64,000 nt of DNA from Echinometra lucunter (taxonomy: Eukaryota > Echinodermata > Echinoidea > Camarodonta > Echinometridae). The notes beneath the pieces were generated by a model. The model made no database searches. It saw nothing but the letters and a program-made list of their open reading frames with translations, and was not told the origin of the DNA. The stretch covers positions 633,714 through 697,713 of the forward strand of contig CM057166.1 in the NCBI GenBank assembly GCA_029962745.1, given 5' to 3'. The number at the start of each line of letters is the position of its first letter. The first letter of the stretch is position 1. Made by a program: the position numbers and the translations under genes. Shown piece by piece: positions 45,320-57,320 of this stretch.

Positions 45320-46215
45320 AATAGTGCAACGCACGGCACCCGGCAGGGCGCTGGCCGGGCGTCAAAAGGACCCCGGCCGGGTCGCGAATTTTTTTTCCTG
45401 AACCTTTGGGGCTAAATGATATGATTATTCATGAGTTGCAGCTTGGGAATGAGACTGCGCATGCGCGTGGACTTCGCCACAGCTCCTTCTCCTAATGTAA
45501 ATGTGTAGGCTATGTACATAGCCGACCAAACGCCGTGTCGACAGCGCTGTGTATAGTTAGGCTACATGAGACTTGAGGAACTTCAGGTTTTCTTGTTTGT
45601 TTGTTTTGTTTTTAGCTTTTCATGGGTCCAACAATGAAACCCAATTAACTGTATTGTACCTCGGCCTTAGCACAGGCTTACTTAGCTCAGTCTCGGAGCG
45701 CTAGTCGAATATCGGACAGCGTGCGTGCCCATGCACTCTCATGCACGCTCATCAGTCTTCGTCTGACACTCAGTTTCAGTCATCAAGCCACCATGCACAG
45801 TACAGTCACACTCAGTGAAATAAACCTGCACAGTACAGTCACACTCAATGAAATAAACAAGTCCACGCGCATGCGTACTCTTATTCCGAAGACGCAAGTC
45901 ATGAATAGTCATGTGATGAAGCCCCAAAGGTCCAGGAAAAAAATTTCGCGGCCGGCGGGTCCCAACCTGGCACCTGTTCATCGGACGGAGCCCGGAAGCT
46001 TAAGGTACAGCACCCGGCCGGCAACCTTACGGTTTGTTGACGGGTGCCTTGCGATTTCACTCCACCAATTTTTAACAAGCATCGACCGGGCCCCGTAGAA
46101 TATGTGACCACAAATGCCGTAGAAATGAAAAGCGTAAGGGACCCGTACGGTCTTTAAAATCCACGCCAAGCCGCCGGGTTGGAAAATCGTACGGGGCCCG
46201 GTTGGTTTGTGACCT
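45320..46215. mobile_element. Fold-back element of the GC-rich family
   Basis: Inverted arms of about 100 bp: 45370-45471 ('gggtcgcgaatttttt', 'aacctttggggct', 'gcgcatgcgcgtggac') and 45862-45965 ('gtccacgcgcatgcg', 'agccccaaaggtcc', 'aaatttcgcggccggcggg'). The loop of about 390 bp contains a 30-bp direct duplication ('cacagtacagtcacactca'). The outer flanks are GC-rich and match 41.87-42.31 kb. Exact ends not fixed. Confidence 0.7.
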
Positions 46216-46444
46216 AGGCATATCGCTGTTTCAAAAATGTAAACTGTCAGTTTAATTGCCAAGACCATTAAAAAAAAAAAAAAAAACACGATTACACTTG
46301 TCGCGCAAACAGAACTCTCAATGGTTTTACACATGTGCAGACCTGTGTGACTTTATGTTCTCACCCGAGATCAAAATAGTTCTTGCCTCTCATTAATTGT
46401 TGTTAAATATTCAACTCGAGGATGAAAACCTAGGCAGCATCTTA

Positions 46445-46840
46445 TACTGCTTTCACACCAAGGTACGGTCGCTGCGAGCGGTCGCTGCGAGCGGTCGCTG
46501 CGACCGATCGGACGTGCTTTCACACCTCCGTCAAAATTTGGTCAGGCCCAGAGCGATCGGTCGCTGTATAGCTGACCTAGCCGGAAGCGGAAGTAGAGAT
46601 AGTGCGTAGGCATGTATGGGGGGTCATTGCATTTCGATCGGTCGCTGAGTACGATGTGCTTTCACATCTAGCTTGCATCGGTCGCGATCGATCGCTGAAG
46701 TACCTCACCGACCGTACTCAGCGACCGATCGTTTTTTACCAAAACGATCGGTCGCAGCGACCGATGAAATGCTTTCACACTATGATTTCATCGGTCGCAG
46801 CGACCGCTCGCAGCGACCGTACCTAGGTGTGAAAGCAGTA
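46445..46840. mobile_element. PIF/Harbinger-like MITE with CGATCGGTCGC repeats
   Basis: Ends TACTGCTTTCACACC and GGTGTGAAAGCAGTA, flanked by TTA on both sides (46442-46444, 46841-46843), a TWA target as used by PIF/Harbinger. Arms contain tandem 'gcggtcgctgcga' and the interior many CGATCGGTCGC(TG) units. 396 bp, non-coding. Confidence 0.85.
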
Positions 46841-46940
46841 TTAGTTTTCCTTCTATCTTGCTCTACTACTGACCATCTGAAAGCAAAGATATCTGACGAA
46901 AAGTTTTCAAGGGCTACAAAAAAAAACTTTTCCGGTCCTC

Positions 46941-46998
46941 CCCCCCCCCTCTCTCTCTCTCTCTCTCGCTCTCTCTGTGTGTGTGCGTGCGTGTGGGT

Positions 46999-47042
<44 letters not shown>

Positions 47043-47090
47043 GTGTGAGGGTGTGTGTGTGTCTCTGTCTCTGTCTCTCCCTCTCCTGTT
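46941..47090. repeat. (CT)n-(GT)n-(CT)n compound microsatellite
   Basis: CT then GT then CT dinucleotide runs. The Thr-His-rich and Cys-Val-rich ORFs are artefacts. Confidence 0.95.
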
Positions 47091-47099
47091 CTCTCTCTT

Positions 47100-49060
47100 T
47101 CCTTCTCCATAGACACTGATATTACATTGCAACTACAATTTTATTTTCACATGACCTCAGTTTGCATTAAACATTCATAAAGTCCATTCCAGGCGATGAA
47201 TACGAGTACCATGGTATGAGCTTACGCTGTGTAGATCTAATTAGTTTGATTCGATCGAGTGTTCCGAATTGCCTGCGCTAGAGCCTATTCTTGAACTCAC
47301 GCCTCATCAAAGTTACACCAAACCAATAAAGTATAATAAGCTGATTAAAAATAAGATGAAGTGAATGTGATGATAAAGGATAGAAGAAGGAATAAAAGCG
47401 ACAATCAACAGAAACAACAATAAGGCAGTATAGATTAAAATTTAAAAAAAAAGACCGATGGGATCAGAGAAGAGTTATTGAGAAGGTCAAATGAAATATT
47501 GAACTCGTTATCTTTCCTGCTTTGAACCCTGTTAAAGATTCATGGTCCTTTTTGATATCTAAGGAAAGAAATGATGATTAACAGGGCTACTCGTTTTACA
47601 AAAGGCTCATGATTAAAAATATCAATCTCCTATATCGGGGGAGTGGGTGTCATAAATCCGAAAATAAAACATGGTTAACGATTTCACACATTATTTTGCT
47701 GCATTACTTCGCATTTTTGTTTTTCTGAAGGTCCATAATCATGTGGTAATTCCGAAAATAAATTAAGCTTCAAGATTCCTAAAGCTCGTATTTTCCCAGA
47801 GTGATGTTAGGACTTTCCGAATTATGAATTACCTTTGGAAAACAATACCTTGAGATACGACTAGCAAATAATCGTCACTATGTAGCATTGCATTATACAA
47901 TCACTTGTGAAGGCACGTGTAGTCGTAGGTTTGATGAAATGATTTCTTATGAAATTGATGGGCTGTGGACTTGGACGATCTGGTCATGGTGCGGGTGTGT
48001 GTTTGTGTATATGTGTGTGTGGGGGGGGGTCCCATGCTCGGTTGATATTTTGACTGGAGCGCTGACTTTTTTTTTTTTTTTTTTGTCTGAGAGCCGATAT
48101 CATAAGTCAGAGGGTCGTTCATATTAAAATTCCCCATCCGAATTTCCAGAATTCGTAGGTGGGGGGGGGGGGGGGGGGTGTTGCGCGAGAAGCATTTATC
48201 TTAACCTGAATTTATCTTTCAGTTGTAAAAAGCTCATTTTGGGGAAACAGACTGAATGTGCATCTACAATCACTGTCTGATTCTAAAGACAACTACTCCG
48301 TAGACTTCACCTCCGAAGTATAAAAAAGCATAAAAGAAAATCATCCCATGCATGCAGGCTTAAAATGAAACGGTCAACCAACATCTAAACAAAAATCTCA
48401 TAAAATGTTGATATCCTTTGCCGAAACCAAATGGTAATGTAATAACTGGGATGTATCCCATATTTACAGATCTAATCTAGCCTTCACTCCACGTTGACCA
48501 AAGCTATCCCGAAAGGAAGGTGTATAACTAAACCTTTTCTACGTCACAAAGAACATTATTACTTGGCATATCCATTTTCAATTATACAGCTGTCCATTAA
48601 AACCTGCATCTAATCCATATTCGTTTTATTATCAACGCCACAGCTAATACCCCTCGCAGCATCTACGGGTGTGAGCTTTTCAATACCACTGGGATTAGCC
48701 ACTCTATCCGTCTATGGTGAAATAATTCGTCTGGAAATCGGGTTTATGACTTCTGATTGAACGCACTGGAAGTGCAAAATATCCGATATTACTGTTGGAA
48801 AATATGCAAGGACGCTCCAATTCACATGTGTATAACTGTGGTAAAGCACGGTTTTATATCATCGTTTTTATTATCACACGTGCGTTGATTTGATATCTGA
48901 AGAACCATTGTATTATCAATATTTAAAATGACATACTTTCAATTTTCCCCTCCCCAAGCTCTAGCTCTCTCTCTCTCTCTCTCTCTCTCTTTCTGCCGGC
49001 TCTCCCTCTTTTTCGATACCGCAAACACAAGTCATGTACATACAAACATGCCTATAGCAC
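47100..49060. other. Intergenic, no gene seen
   Basis: Contains a poly-T run (48068-48084), poly-G runs near 48020 and 48161-48178, and a (CT)n run at 48963-48992. Nothing coding recognised. Confidence 0.45.
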
Positions 49061-49063
49061 CTT

Positions 49064-49300
49064 AATTTGGTGTCCAGTAAAAATGTCAGATGTAAAAGTA
49101 AAAACATCAGAAATATAATTACAGAAGTAAGAATGCCTGAAGTAATACTATCAGAGGTAAAAATGCCACAAGTAAAAGTGTTAGAGTTAAAAATGCAAGA
49201 GGTAACAGTGTCAGAGCTGAAAATGCCAGAGGTAAAAATGTCAAAGATGAAACTGTCAGAGGTAAAAATGCCAGAGGTAAAAAAAAAAAAAAAAAAAAAA
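49064..49300. repeat. 18-bp minisatellite, forward arm
   Basis: About 13 imperfect units of the type 'atgccagaggtaaaa(a/g)'. Because 18 is a multiple of three it gives a 93-codon repetitive ORF (…SEVKMPEVK…), which is not regarded as a gene. Confidence 0.85.
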
Positions 49301-49659
49301 TGGCTAGAGGTAATAGCATTTCTAAATTTCTACAGATATAGCAAATAATCATTCATGCTTAAGAATTTTTAAAGGAAAAAAACACACCCTGCTTAAACAT
49401 GGCAGTTATTGGCAATGCATGGGGAGAGAGGGGGAGGGGATTCGAGGGTGCGAAATGCTTTACGATGTACAAATTAATGTTCATAATTGTTTCAAAATAA
49501 TCGTTGAATAAATAATTAAAAATACGAAGGGAGTGTGGGGGAAAGAGGATTACCCCTTCCATCCCTGTACGATTTGGATATTTGAAACTAGTATTGGCGT
49601 GTTTGGATAATGATTGATAACAAAGTATAAACTTGTTAATGATAAAGACATAGTAAGTC

Positions 49660-50360
49660 ACATTCACTTTTACCACTGGCATTCTTATTTCTGGCATTTA
49701 TACCTCTGACCTTTTTACCTTGACATTATCAGGACCGTATGCAGACATTTTTTCCGGGGGGGGGCAAAAATACGTAGAATTTTCGAAGAAACATTGAAAG
49801 CGAGGGAGCGAAGCGACCGAGCTAGTCACAAGGGCGCTTTTGCATTTTTGAAATTGAAATTGATGGATCTGGTGCATACTTTGGTGGAATTTTGGAAAAT
49901 TTTCAGTAAAAAAAATGTAAGTCTTGAAAATTTCGGGGGGGGGGGGGGCAACTGCCCCCTGCCCCCCCCCCCCCCCCCCGCTGCGTACGGCCATGGACAT
50001 TATTACCTCTGGCTTTGTACCTGTGGAATGTTTTACCTCTCACTGTTTTAGCTGTGACATCTTTAAGTACCTATAACATTTTTACCTCTGGCATTCTGAC
50101 CTGTATAACCTTTTTACTTCTGCCATTTTTACCTGTGAAATTTATACCTCTGTTATTTTTACCTGTGCTGTTTTCATCTCTGACGTTTTCAGCTCTGACA
50201 TTTTCAGCTCTAACATTTTTACCTCTAGTATTTTTACCCCTGACATTATTGTCTCTAGCATTATTACCTCTAACATTTTTACCTCTGACATTATCACCTA
50301 TGACATTTTTGTTTCTGATATTTTTACCGCTGGTATTTCACCTCTGACATTTTGATATAG
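49660..50360. repeat. 18-bp minisatellite, inverted arm
   Basis: Units 'ttttacctctgacatt' are the reverse complement of those at 49064-49300; more than 20 units, interrupted by the hAT-like insertion at 49730-49995. Confidence 0.85.
49730..49995. mobile_element. hAT-like MITE inside the minisatellite
   Basis: Ends CAGGACCGTATGCAG and CTGCGTACGGCCATG, flanked by an 8-bp duplication GACATTAT (49722-49729, 49996-50003). The interior has 'gcgagggagcgaagcgaccg' and G/C homopolymers. The duplication resembles a minisatellite unit, so chance similarity must be considered. Confidence 0.72.
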
Positions 50361-50686
50361 AACCATTAATTCTCTCCCTCCTCTCTGTCTATCTGTCTAT
50401 CCATGGACCTATAGGTCAATCGTCTGTCTGTCCAAGGCAGTCTGTCTTTCTCTCTTTTTCTTTGTACAGTACAGGAGAAAACTGCTATTCGTACACTTTA
50501 AGTGATTACAACTACATTACTAATTACTGTTATTTTGAAAATACCATTAGTCTCACGTGGAACAGAACATTCCAAGTGTACGCTTTTAATGGTACATTTT
50601 TGTCTATAATTTTCTTTAACCTAGCATGCCTTGGAATGAAGAAAGTTCTAGAAAGGTCTACAAACCTCTAGAAATATATTGTTATG

Positions 50687-51006
50687 GTGGCCCTGAAGTA
50701 CGTTCGACAACAGGTCATGTGCGACGTGAATTTCGCATCCCAGGTCCTGAATTTCGCATCGCGAGTCGTGAACTTCGCATCCCAGGTCATGAATTTCACG
50801 TCACGGGTCGTGAATTTCACGACCCGCGATGCGAAATTCATGACCTCGTAGTGCGAACTTTGCATCCCAGTCGTGAAATTCACGACCCGTGGCACAAAAT
50901 TCATGACCTGGGATGCGAAGTTCACGACCCGCGATGCGAAATTCAGGACCTGGGATGCGAAATTCACGTCGCACATGACCTGTTGTCGAGAGTACTTCAG
51001 GGCCAC
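50687..51006. mobile_element. Fold-back MITE, copy 2
   Basis: Same ends and arms as 23518-23803 ('gtggccctgaagtacgttcg', 'aacaggtcatgtgcgacgtg'). The centre is about 12 alternating units of 'gaattcatgacctgggatgc' type. 320 bp. Confidence 0.87.
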
Positions 51007-51432
51007 CATAATAATATTATAGTTGTAAATTACAACTTTACCAGACGATAACTGACTGTGTTTTATTACCCGAGTGCGTTAGAAAAGCGGGAATATTCGG
51101 AAGTTATTTTTTATAGCGCTAAAAATAATGCGAGAAATCATTTTGGCACAAGAGATTTTGCTTTCACTGTGTTAACTGGATCCTTTTCATTTTGAGTTCT
51201 GAAATTGGTTCATATTGCATTTTATGTAATATTATCTTCTAAAACTACTTTCCTTTTCATGTCTTTCACTGCTTTCCAACATCGAATAAATCTCTGTATT
51301 TACTCTGGTATAATTGATTAAGGTTTTGATAGATCACGAATGCGTCGTATTGTGATCGATTTCTGTATAAGAGTAAATATTGGTATAATGCTGCTACGCT
51401 ATACTTCCGTGATGAATCTGGGTAAAATTAAT

Positions 51433-51545
51433 GCCTCGGCCAGACCGACAAATCGATCACACGCCGATTAAAACCAACCGATTTGGGGCCATTCAGTGTA
51501 ATGTTCGGTAAGTTGTCGGCCTGATGACAGTGCCGTTATTTTTTA
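51433..51545. repeat. 'CGGTCAGACCGACAAA' MITE end
   Basis: 'cctcggccagaccgacaaat' with 'acgccgattaaaaccaaccg'. A related copy lies at 51808-51920 ('ctcggtcacaccgacaaacc'), and the inverse 'cggtctggtaggtgtgac' at 52862-52879 may be the other terminus. Boundaries not resolved. Confidence 0.5.
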
Positions 51546-51959
51546 AAGAAGTATTTCATTTTTCATTCAGTAAACAAAATTATCATAATAGCGACAACAA
51601 CAAAAAGAAATGATATATTCTACAAGCTGATTTCAATAACAAGTATATACGTTCAATTTAACAAACTGATTGCGATAATAGAAATACAACATACCTTCAA
51701 TTTCACAACCTAATATCAATTACATAATATAAAAAAGGTAAGTGTGACCCATAGGTGTGACCGGGGTACTACACTTCGTTTCCTTTCACTCAGTGTCATC
51801 GCTTCATTATCTCGGTCACACCGACAAACCGAATCCACATCGCGATCGACTTCAAACCACCTTTTCTTGACTATAAATTTGGGGGGTATTGTCTTTATTT
51901 TGTTCGGTCTGTAAAGCCTTGTTACATATACAGCGGCAAACCACCGCTGTTTTCAGCTT

Positions 51960-52840
51960 TTCATTTTTTATTTATTTATTTTTTTTACAAATGAATAGAA
52001 TATAGGAAGGTAAACAAAACAAACAAACAAACAAACAGACAAACGAACAAACAAACAAAAACCCGCTGAGACAAAAAAAAAAATTATCTTTTGTGCACCC
52101 AGGTGGCAAACAGGTGTGGACCAATCAAATCCTTACAAAGTTAGCGCAAAATATAACCTCACAAGTAAAGTCTGTGCAGCTTTGGCGTAGCCATTGTCAC
52201 CATCGTTCAGTATAATTGAACATGAACTGATATTGATATTAAAGTGACGCGGTTCACCCGCGGGGGTTTGCCGCATCTAGTATTCAGTATAATTGAACAT
52301 GAACTGATATTGATATTAAAGTGATGCGGTTCACCCGCGGGGGTTTGCCGCATCTAGTATTCAGTATAATTGAACATGAACTGATATTGATATTAAAGTG
52401 ATGCGGTTCACCCGCGGGGGTTTGCCGCATCTAGGTTTGCTGCTTGATATGTGAAGCTTCTTTTATTCTCCTTCTTCTTCTTCTTCTCTTTGTTTCTTTG
52501 TTTGTTTGTTTTTTTACAATTGAATGGAATATAGGAAGGTAAAAAAAAAAAAAAAAAACAAGACCAAAAAAAAAGAAAAATAAAACAAAAACAAAAAACA
52601 AAAAACCGCTGAGGTAAAAATGTATCTTTTGTGCCCCTAGGTTACTGGTGGCAAACAGGTGTGGACCAATCAAATCCTACAAAGTTAGCGCAAAATTATA
52701 ACGTCACGAGTGTAGTCTGCTCAGCTTTGATGCAGCCATTGTAACCATCGTTCAGTATAATTGAACATGAATATTGACGATATTAAAGTGATGCGGTTCA
52801 CCCGCGAGGGTTTGCCGCATAGGTTTGCCGCTTGAACGTG
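51960..52840. repeat. Duplicated block with 77-bp tandem units
   Basis: A ~300-bp block ('ggaatataggaaggtaaa', 'aaacaggtgtggaccaatca', 'gttagcgcaaaa') occurs at 51985-52210 and 52520-52760. Each is followed by 'ttcagtataattgaacatga ... gcggttcacccgcg ... gtttgccgcat': three tandem 77-bp units (52207, 52284, 52361) after the first and one after the second. The units contain a GCGG...CCGC hairpin. Confidence 0.85.
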
Positions 52841-53258
52841 AAGCCTTTATCGCTGTCCAATCGGTCTGGTAGGTGTGACAGGGGCATGAGAAGATATTGG
52901 TTTGGGGAAAATAGAGAGAAAAAAGGGTAGAATTTCTATGCAATTAATTTAACATCCGAAGGTAGTCTTGGTTGCATGTGTTTGTTTTTACTTTACAGAG
53001 ACTGAATAAACAGTCGATTGAAAAGAAAAATTTCTTTGTCACAACCTAACATGAGAATGAAAGTGATAAGGCTACTCTCATGATTAAAGATCATGGGCTA
53101 TTCTCTGATTCAGGGGAAACTATAATGATTTATCAATAATGTGATTATATTTTAGATTATATTTTTTTTGTACTTTCATTTAATTCATTGGCATTGTCGA
53201 TTGCATTACCCCTTTTCACAAGGGACTATAATTTCAAGATAAACCTTGAATTAGTAAG

Positions 53259-53261
<3 letters not shown>

Positions 53262-53303
<42 letters not shown>
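53262..53303. repeat. (GA)n tract
   Basis: Pure GA run of about 40 bp. Confidence 0.95.
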
Positions 53304-53305
<2 letters not shown>

Positions 53306-54985
53306 CAAAGGCTATTCTGTAATTCATGGCAATACACAGAATTATGATTAAAACCGCATAATGAGAGGATGATGAGAGAAAAGTCTGAAAAATTAAACCA
53401 AACCAAATAAAGGATTTAGTTTCTGCATACTAGACACAATAAAATCAGAAAAAAACGATGAAGTACGGCGAAAAGGGACTGTGGAAGTAGCTTTAAACAG
53501 ATTGGTTATAAATGAATCGACAATGTTTTATATATGTATCAAACTATCACATGCAATCTAGATAATTACGTTTTCTTCTTTGAAATGCGACGATATATCT
53601 ATAATCTATATATTTATTGACTAGTCCTTTAATATTTGATAAACTAAAGTTCTTCATTAAGCGTCTGCAGGGACATTAATATTGTTGATCATCATGATCA
53701 TAATTGTAATTACACGGGGTTTTTTTCTATAATAGACTATGATGATAAACAACAATGAACATGGCATTTATTTCAAAGAAAATTTCAAAACAAGGACAGT
53801 TATTGGTTTTGAACTACAAAATCAATGCAGTTTGATTGCAATCAGTTCCGTGAATGATAGAATCTGACAAAGAAAGAGATGTCGTCCTACACGTTTTGAA
53901 ATCAAGGTTAAAGTATTGTCTTCCTTCGAACACGACCAGAAGTAAAGTGAAAAGCTTTCATTTCTTTATTTTATTCAAACAGCATTGATTATTAAAATAC
54001 TAATTTTCATGTGAAAGTAACAATGCTCGCTCTCTGAACCAATTCTGTTTCGAGTGACGCCAGGATATTTTGATAGGGGGACAAGATGACCCATAGGTGC
54101 ATTTATTGACGTTTTAAATGCACAAATGGGGGTATTATATTGTTGCAAGCCCCCGCCCTCTCTTTCCCCACCCTCTTCTTTCTTCTTCCTTCTCTTCTTT
54201 CTTCCTTTTATCCTCTTTTTTTTCCTTTTTTTCATCACTTGAAAAATCGCACGGGGGCATCGCCCCCTGCCCTCTCCCCTGTAGTGCCGCCCCTGTCTGC
54301 CACGATTTTTCGTACGAGGGTTGAGGAGGGGGAGGGGGAGGAGATGGGCAACAGACAGCGTATTTTTCTCTTTCTTCCCCTTTCTCTTTTTCATTCGTTA
54401 AAAATCAGACAGGTAGTCATAGTTCGTGGGGGTTTTGTCATTCTAAGAGCCGTTTACTCTCGACTTTTCATAAAGTGTATGAAAATAATTTTAAAAGAGA
54501 AATAATTCAGATGATAAGGAGCACGATGGCCAAACAGTTCAACTGTCTCCGTTAGATAAACAGAGAATCAAACAATCTAGGCAACACGGGAAAAGCTCTA
54601 TTTACCTTATATCTCATCTAGTTTCATTTGTTAGCATTCATCCATTTGGGGATATAATTTTGAGATAATTGAGTGAATCTGACAGATCAGAATCTAATTT
54701 CCTGTTGCTATGTTATGATCCATAGATCGTCGAGAATAGAATTGGGTGAACTAATTTGATATTGCATACCTGTGTTATCATCTCTCTTCATTTCATATAT
54801 TTATCCTGTATCCTGTTTCCCCGCCACTCTTTTTTTTTTTTGCTCTCACTTTCCATTGCTTTATTCTTCTCTGTAAATTCTTTTCTTTGTTGATCTGTTC
54901 CTCTTTTCCCGTATTATTCCACAATCTATCCCTTTCCCTCCCTTTCCTTCTTTCTTTCCCCATATTTATCTCATAACATTTTCTC
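53304..54985. other. Intergenic, no gene seen
   Basis: Pyrimidine-rich stretch at 54170-54235 and 'tagtgccgcccctg' near 54286, resembling a hAT-type end without a located partner. No coding signal. Confidence 0.4.
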
Positions 54986-56313
54986 AATCATTCTCCTTCT
55001 ATACTGTCTCCCTCCAGACCTCACTCAGCCCATTCTGTCTCCTTCTCTCCTTCATTATCAATCATTTTCCTTCTATACTGTCTCCCTCCAGACCTCACTC
55101 AGCCCATTCTGTCTCCTTCTCTCCTTCATTATCAATCATTTTCCTTCTATACTGTCTCCCTCCAGACCTCACTCAGCCCATTCTGTCTCCTTCTCTCCTT
55201 CATTAGCAATCATTTTCCTTCTATACTGTCTCCCTCCAGACCTCACTCAGCCCATTCTGTCTCCTTCTCTCCTTCATTATCAATCATTTTCCTTCTATAC
55301 TGTCTCCCTCCAGACCTCACTCAGCCCATTCTGTCTCCTTCTCTCCTTCATTATCAATCATTTTCCTTCTATACTGTCTCCCTCCAGACCTCACACAGCC
55401 CATTCTGTCTCCTTCCCTCCTTCATTATCAATCATTTTCCTTCTATACTGTCTCCCTCCAGACCTCACACAGCCCATTCTCTCTCCTTCTCTCCTTCATT
55501 ATCAATCATTTTCCTTCTATACTGTCTCCCTCCAGACCTCACTCAGCCCATTCTGTCTCCTTCTCTCCTTCATTATCAATCATTTTCCTTCTATACTGTC
55601 TCCCTCCAGACCTCACTCAGCCCATTCTGTCTCCTTCTCTCCTTCATTATCAATCATTTTCCTTCTATACTGTCTCCCTCCAGACCTCACTCAGCCCATT
55701 CTGTCTCCTTCTCTCCTTCATTATCAATCATTTTCCTTCTATACTGTCTCCCTCCAGACCTCACTCAGCCCATTCTGTCTCCTTCTCTCCTTCATTATCA
55801 ATCATTTTCCTTCTATACTGTCTCCCTCCAGACCTCACACAGCCCATTCTGTCTCCTTCCCTCCTTCATTATCAATCATTTTCCTTCTATACTGTCTCCC
55901 TCCAGACCTCACTCAGCCCATTCTGTCTCCTTCTCTCCTTCATTATCAATCATTTTCCTTCTATACTGTCTCCCTCCAGACCTCACGCAGCCCATTCTGT
56001 CTCCTTCTCTCCTTCATTATCAATCATTTTCCTTCTATACTGTCTCCCTCCAGAGCTCACTCAGCCCATTCTGTCTCCTTCTCTCCTTCATTATCAATCA
56101 TTTTCCTTCTATACTGTCTCCCTCCAGACCTCACTCAGCCCATTCTGTCTCCTTCTCTCCTTCATTATCAATCATTTTCCTTCTATACTGTCTCCCTCCA
56201 GACCTCACGCAGCCCATTCTATCTCCTTCTCTCCTTCATTATCAATCATTTTCCTTCTATACTGTCTACCTCCAGACCTCACGCAGCCCATTCTGTCTCC
56301 TTCTCTTAATCAT
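54986..56313. repeat. 74-bp tandem array, about 18 copies
   Basis: Unit 'tcattatcaatcattttcct ... actgtctccctccagacctc ... gtctccttctctcct' with exact 74-bp period and very few substitutions (mostly actcag/acacag/acgcag). Pyrimidine-rich on this strand. The last unit is shortened. Confidence 0.97.
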
Positions 56314-56724
56314 TTTTCTTCTACACCGTCTCCCTCCTCACCAGTAGCGGCGATTTCATGTAACGAAGGGGGAGTGGGGACACCAAAGGCCAAATAATTA
56401 TACCCTTGCGCGGGAAAAAAAGGCGCCCCGAAGATACAACTAATTCTAAATATAGACTGATCTACTTCGCACAAATTTTCAGACAGTAAATGGCTACTTG
56501 ACGGGTACGTGTCCTTGTTAAAAAGTGGAAAGTGTGTATTTGAAATCCCACCCTGCATTAACAAAGTTTAATAATTTATTACATCTACCTTAAACAGGCT
56601 CGCAAATACAAAATCTATTTTTAAAATGCCATTATCAAAATAGACAAATAAAAATGTCAAGCTTTAAAACCCGAAGAAAACAAATCGGGGGGGGGGGGGG
56701 GCACATCCCTTTTGAATAAAGGTA

Positions 56725-57320
56725 AACAACATATAACCTTTCCTGGTCCTACTATTTGGAATGGTTTCCCATTACATATTTGTTCCTGTCCTTAGTTAAA
56801 TCATTTAAAAGAAATTCGAAGACTTATTTGTTTTCTTTGTGACTGACTTTGGATAACTTTACACAGCTTTTGCAATGGGAGACTGAGCACGTTTATTACG
56901 CATAATATAGGCGCCATAATCAATAATTATGCACAAGTAATACGTGTGTACATCCTGCTCATTTTGTGTTTTTATGAAAGTGTTTTATATCTTTTGCGTT
57001 ATAGTGCCCTTTAGGCATTAAATTCCAAAGGAATGTGGCGCCTTTTAAATCTTATATTCCCTTTCCCCTCTAAAATCTTCTCTTTGAGTTGTACCATTCT
57101 ATCTCCTTCCTTGTTGCGTATATAAGCGCCATAATCATGATAATCTTTTTCTTTCTTTTTTTTAAATCAACTTTTTTTCTTCTCTTTTGCTTTGACTTTT
57201 TTTTTGTAAATTAATTTTTCCATTCCTTTTTCTTTCCATCTGGTCCCCATGGAAGACCAGTGGCACCATGTTAGTGCAGCTGGAAATGGGTTATCCAGCC
57301 GTCTCTTGATTGTATATAGA
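56725..57320 (+). pseudogene. LINE C-terminal and 3'UTR remnant
   Basis: 56737-56840 reads FPGPTIWNGFPLHICSCP, stop, then LNHLKEIRRLICFLC, matching the 'GPxxWNxLPxxIRxxxSLxxFKKxLKTxLF' end of CR1/L2-type RTs. It is followed by untranslated sequence. Very short, non-functional. Confidence 0.6.

Noticed and set aside
46673..47119. 148-codon ORF
   Set aside because: It runs from the Harbinger-like MITE into a CT/GT microsatellite.
49067..49348. 93-residue repetitive protein (SEVKMPEVK type)
   Set aside because: It arises because the minisatellite unit is 18 bp; the same DNA occurs inverted without such a frame.
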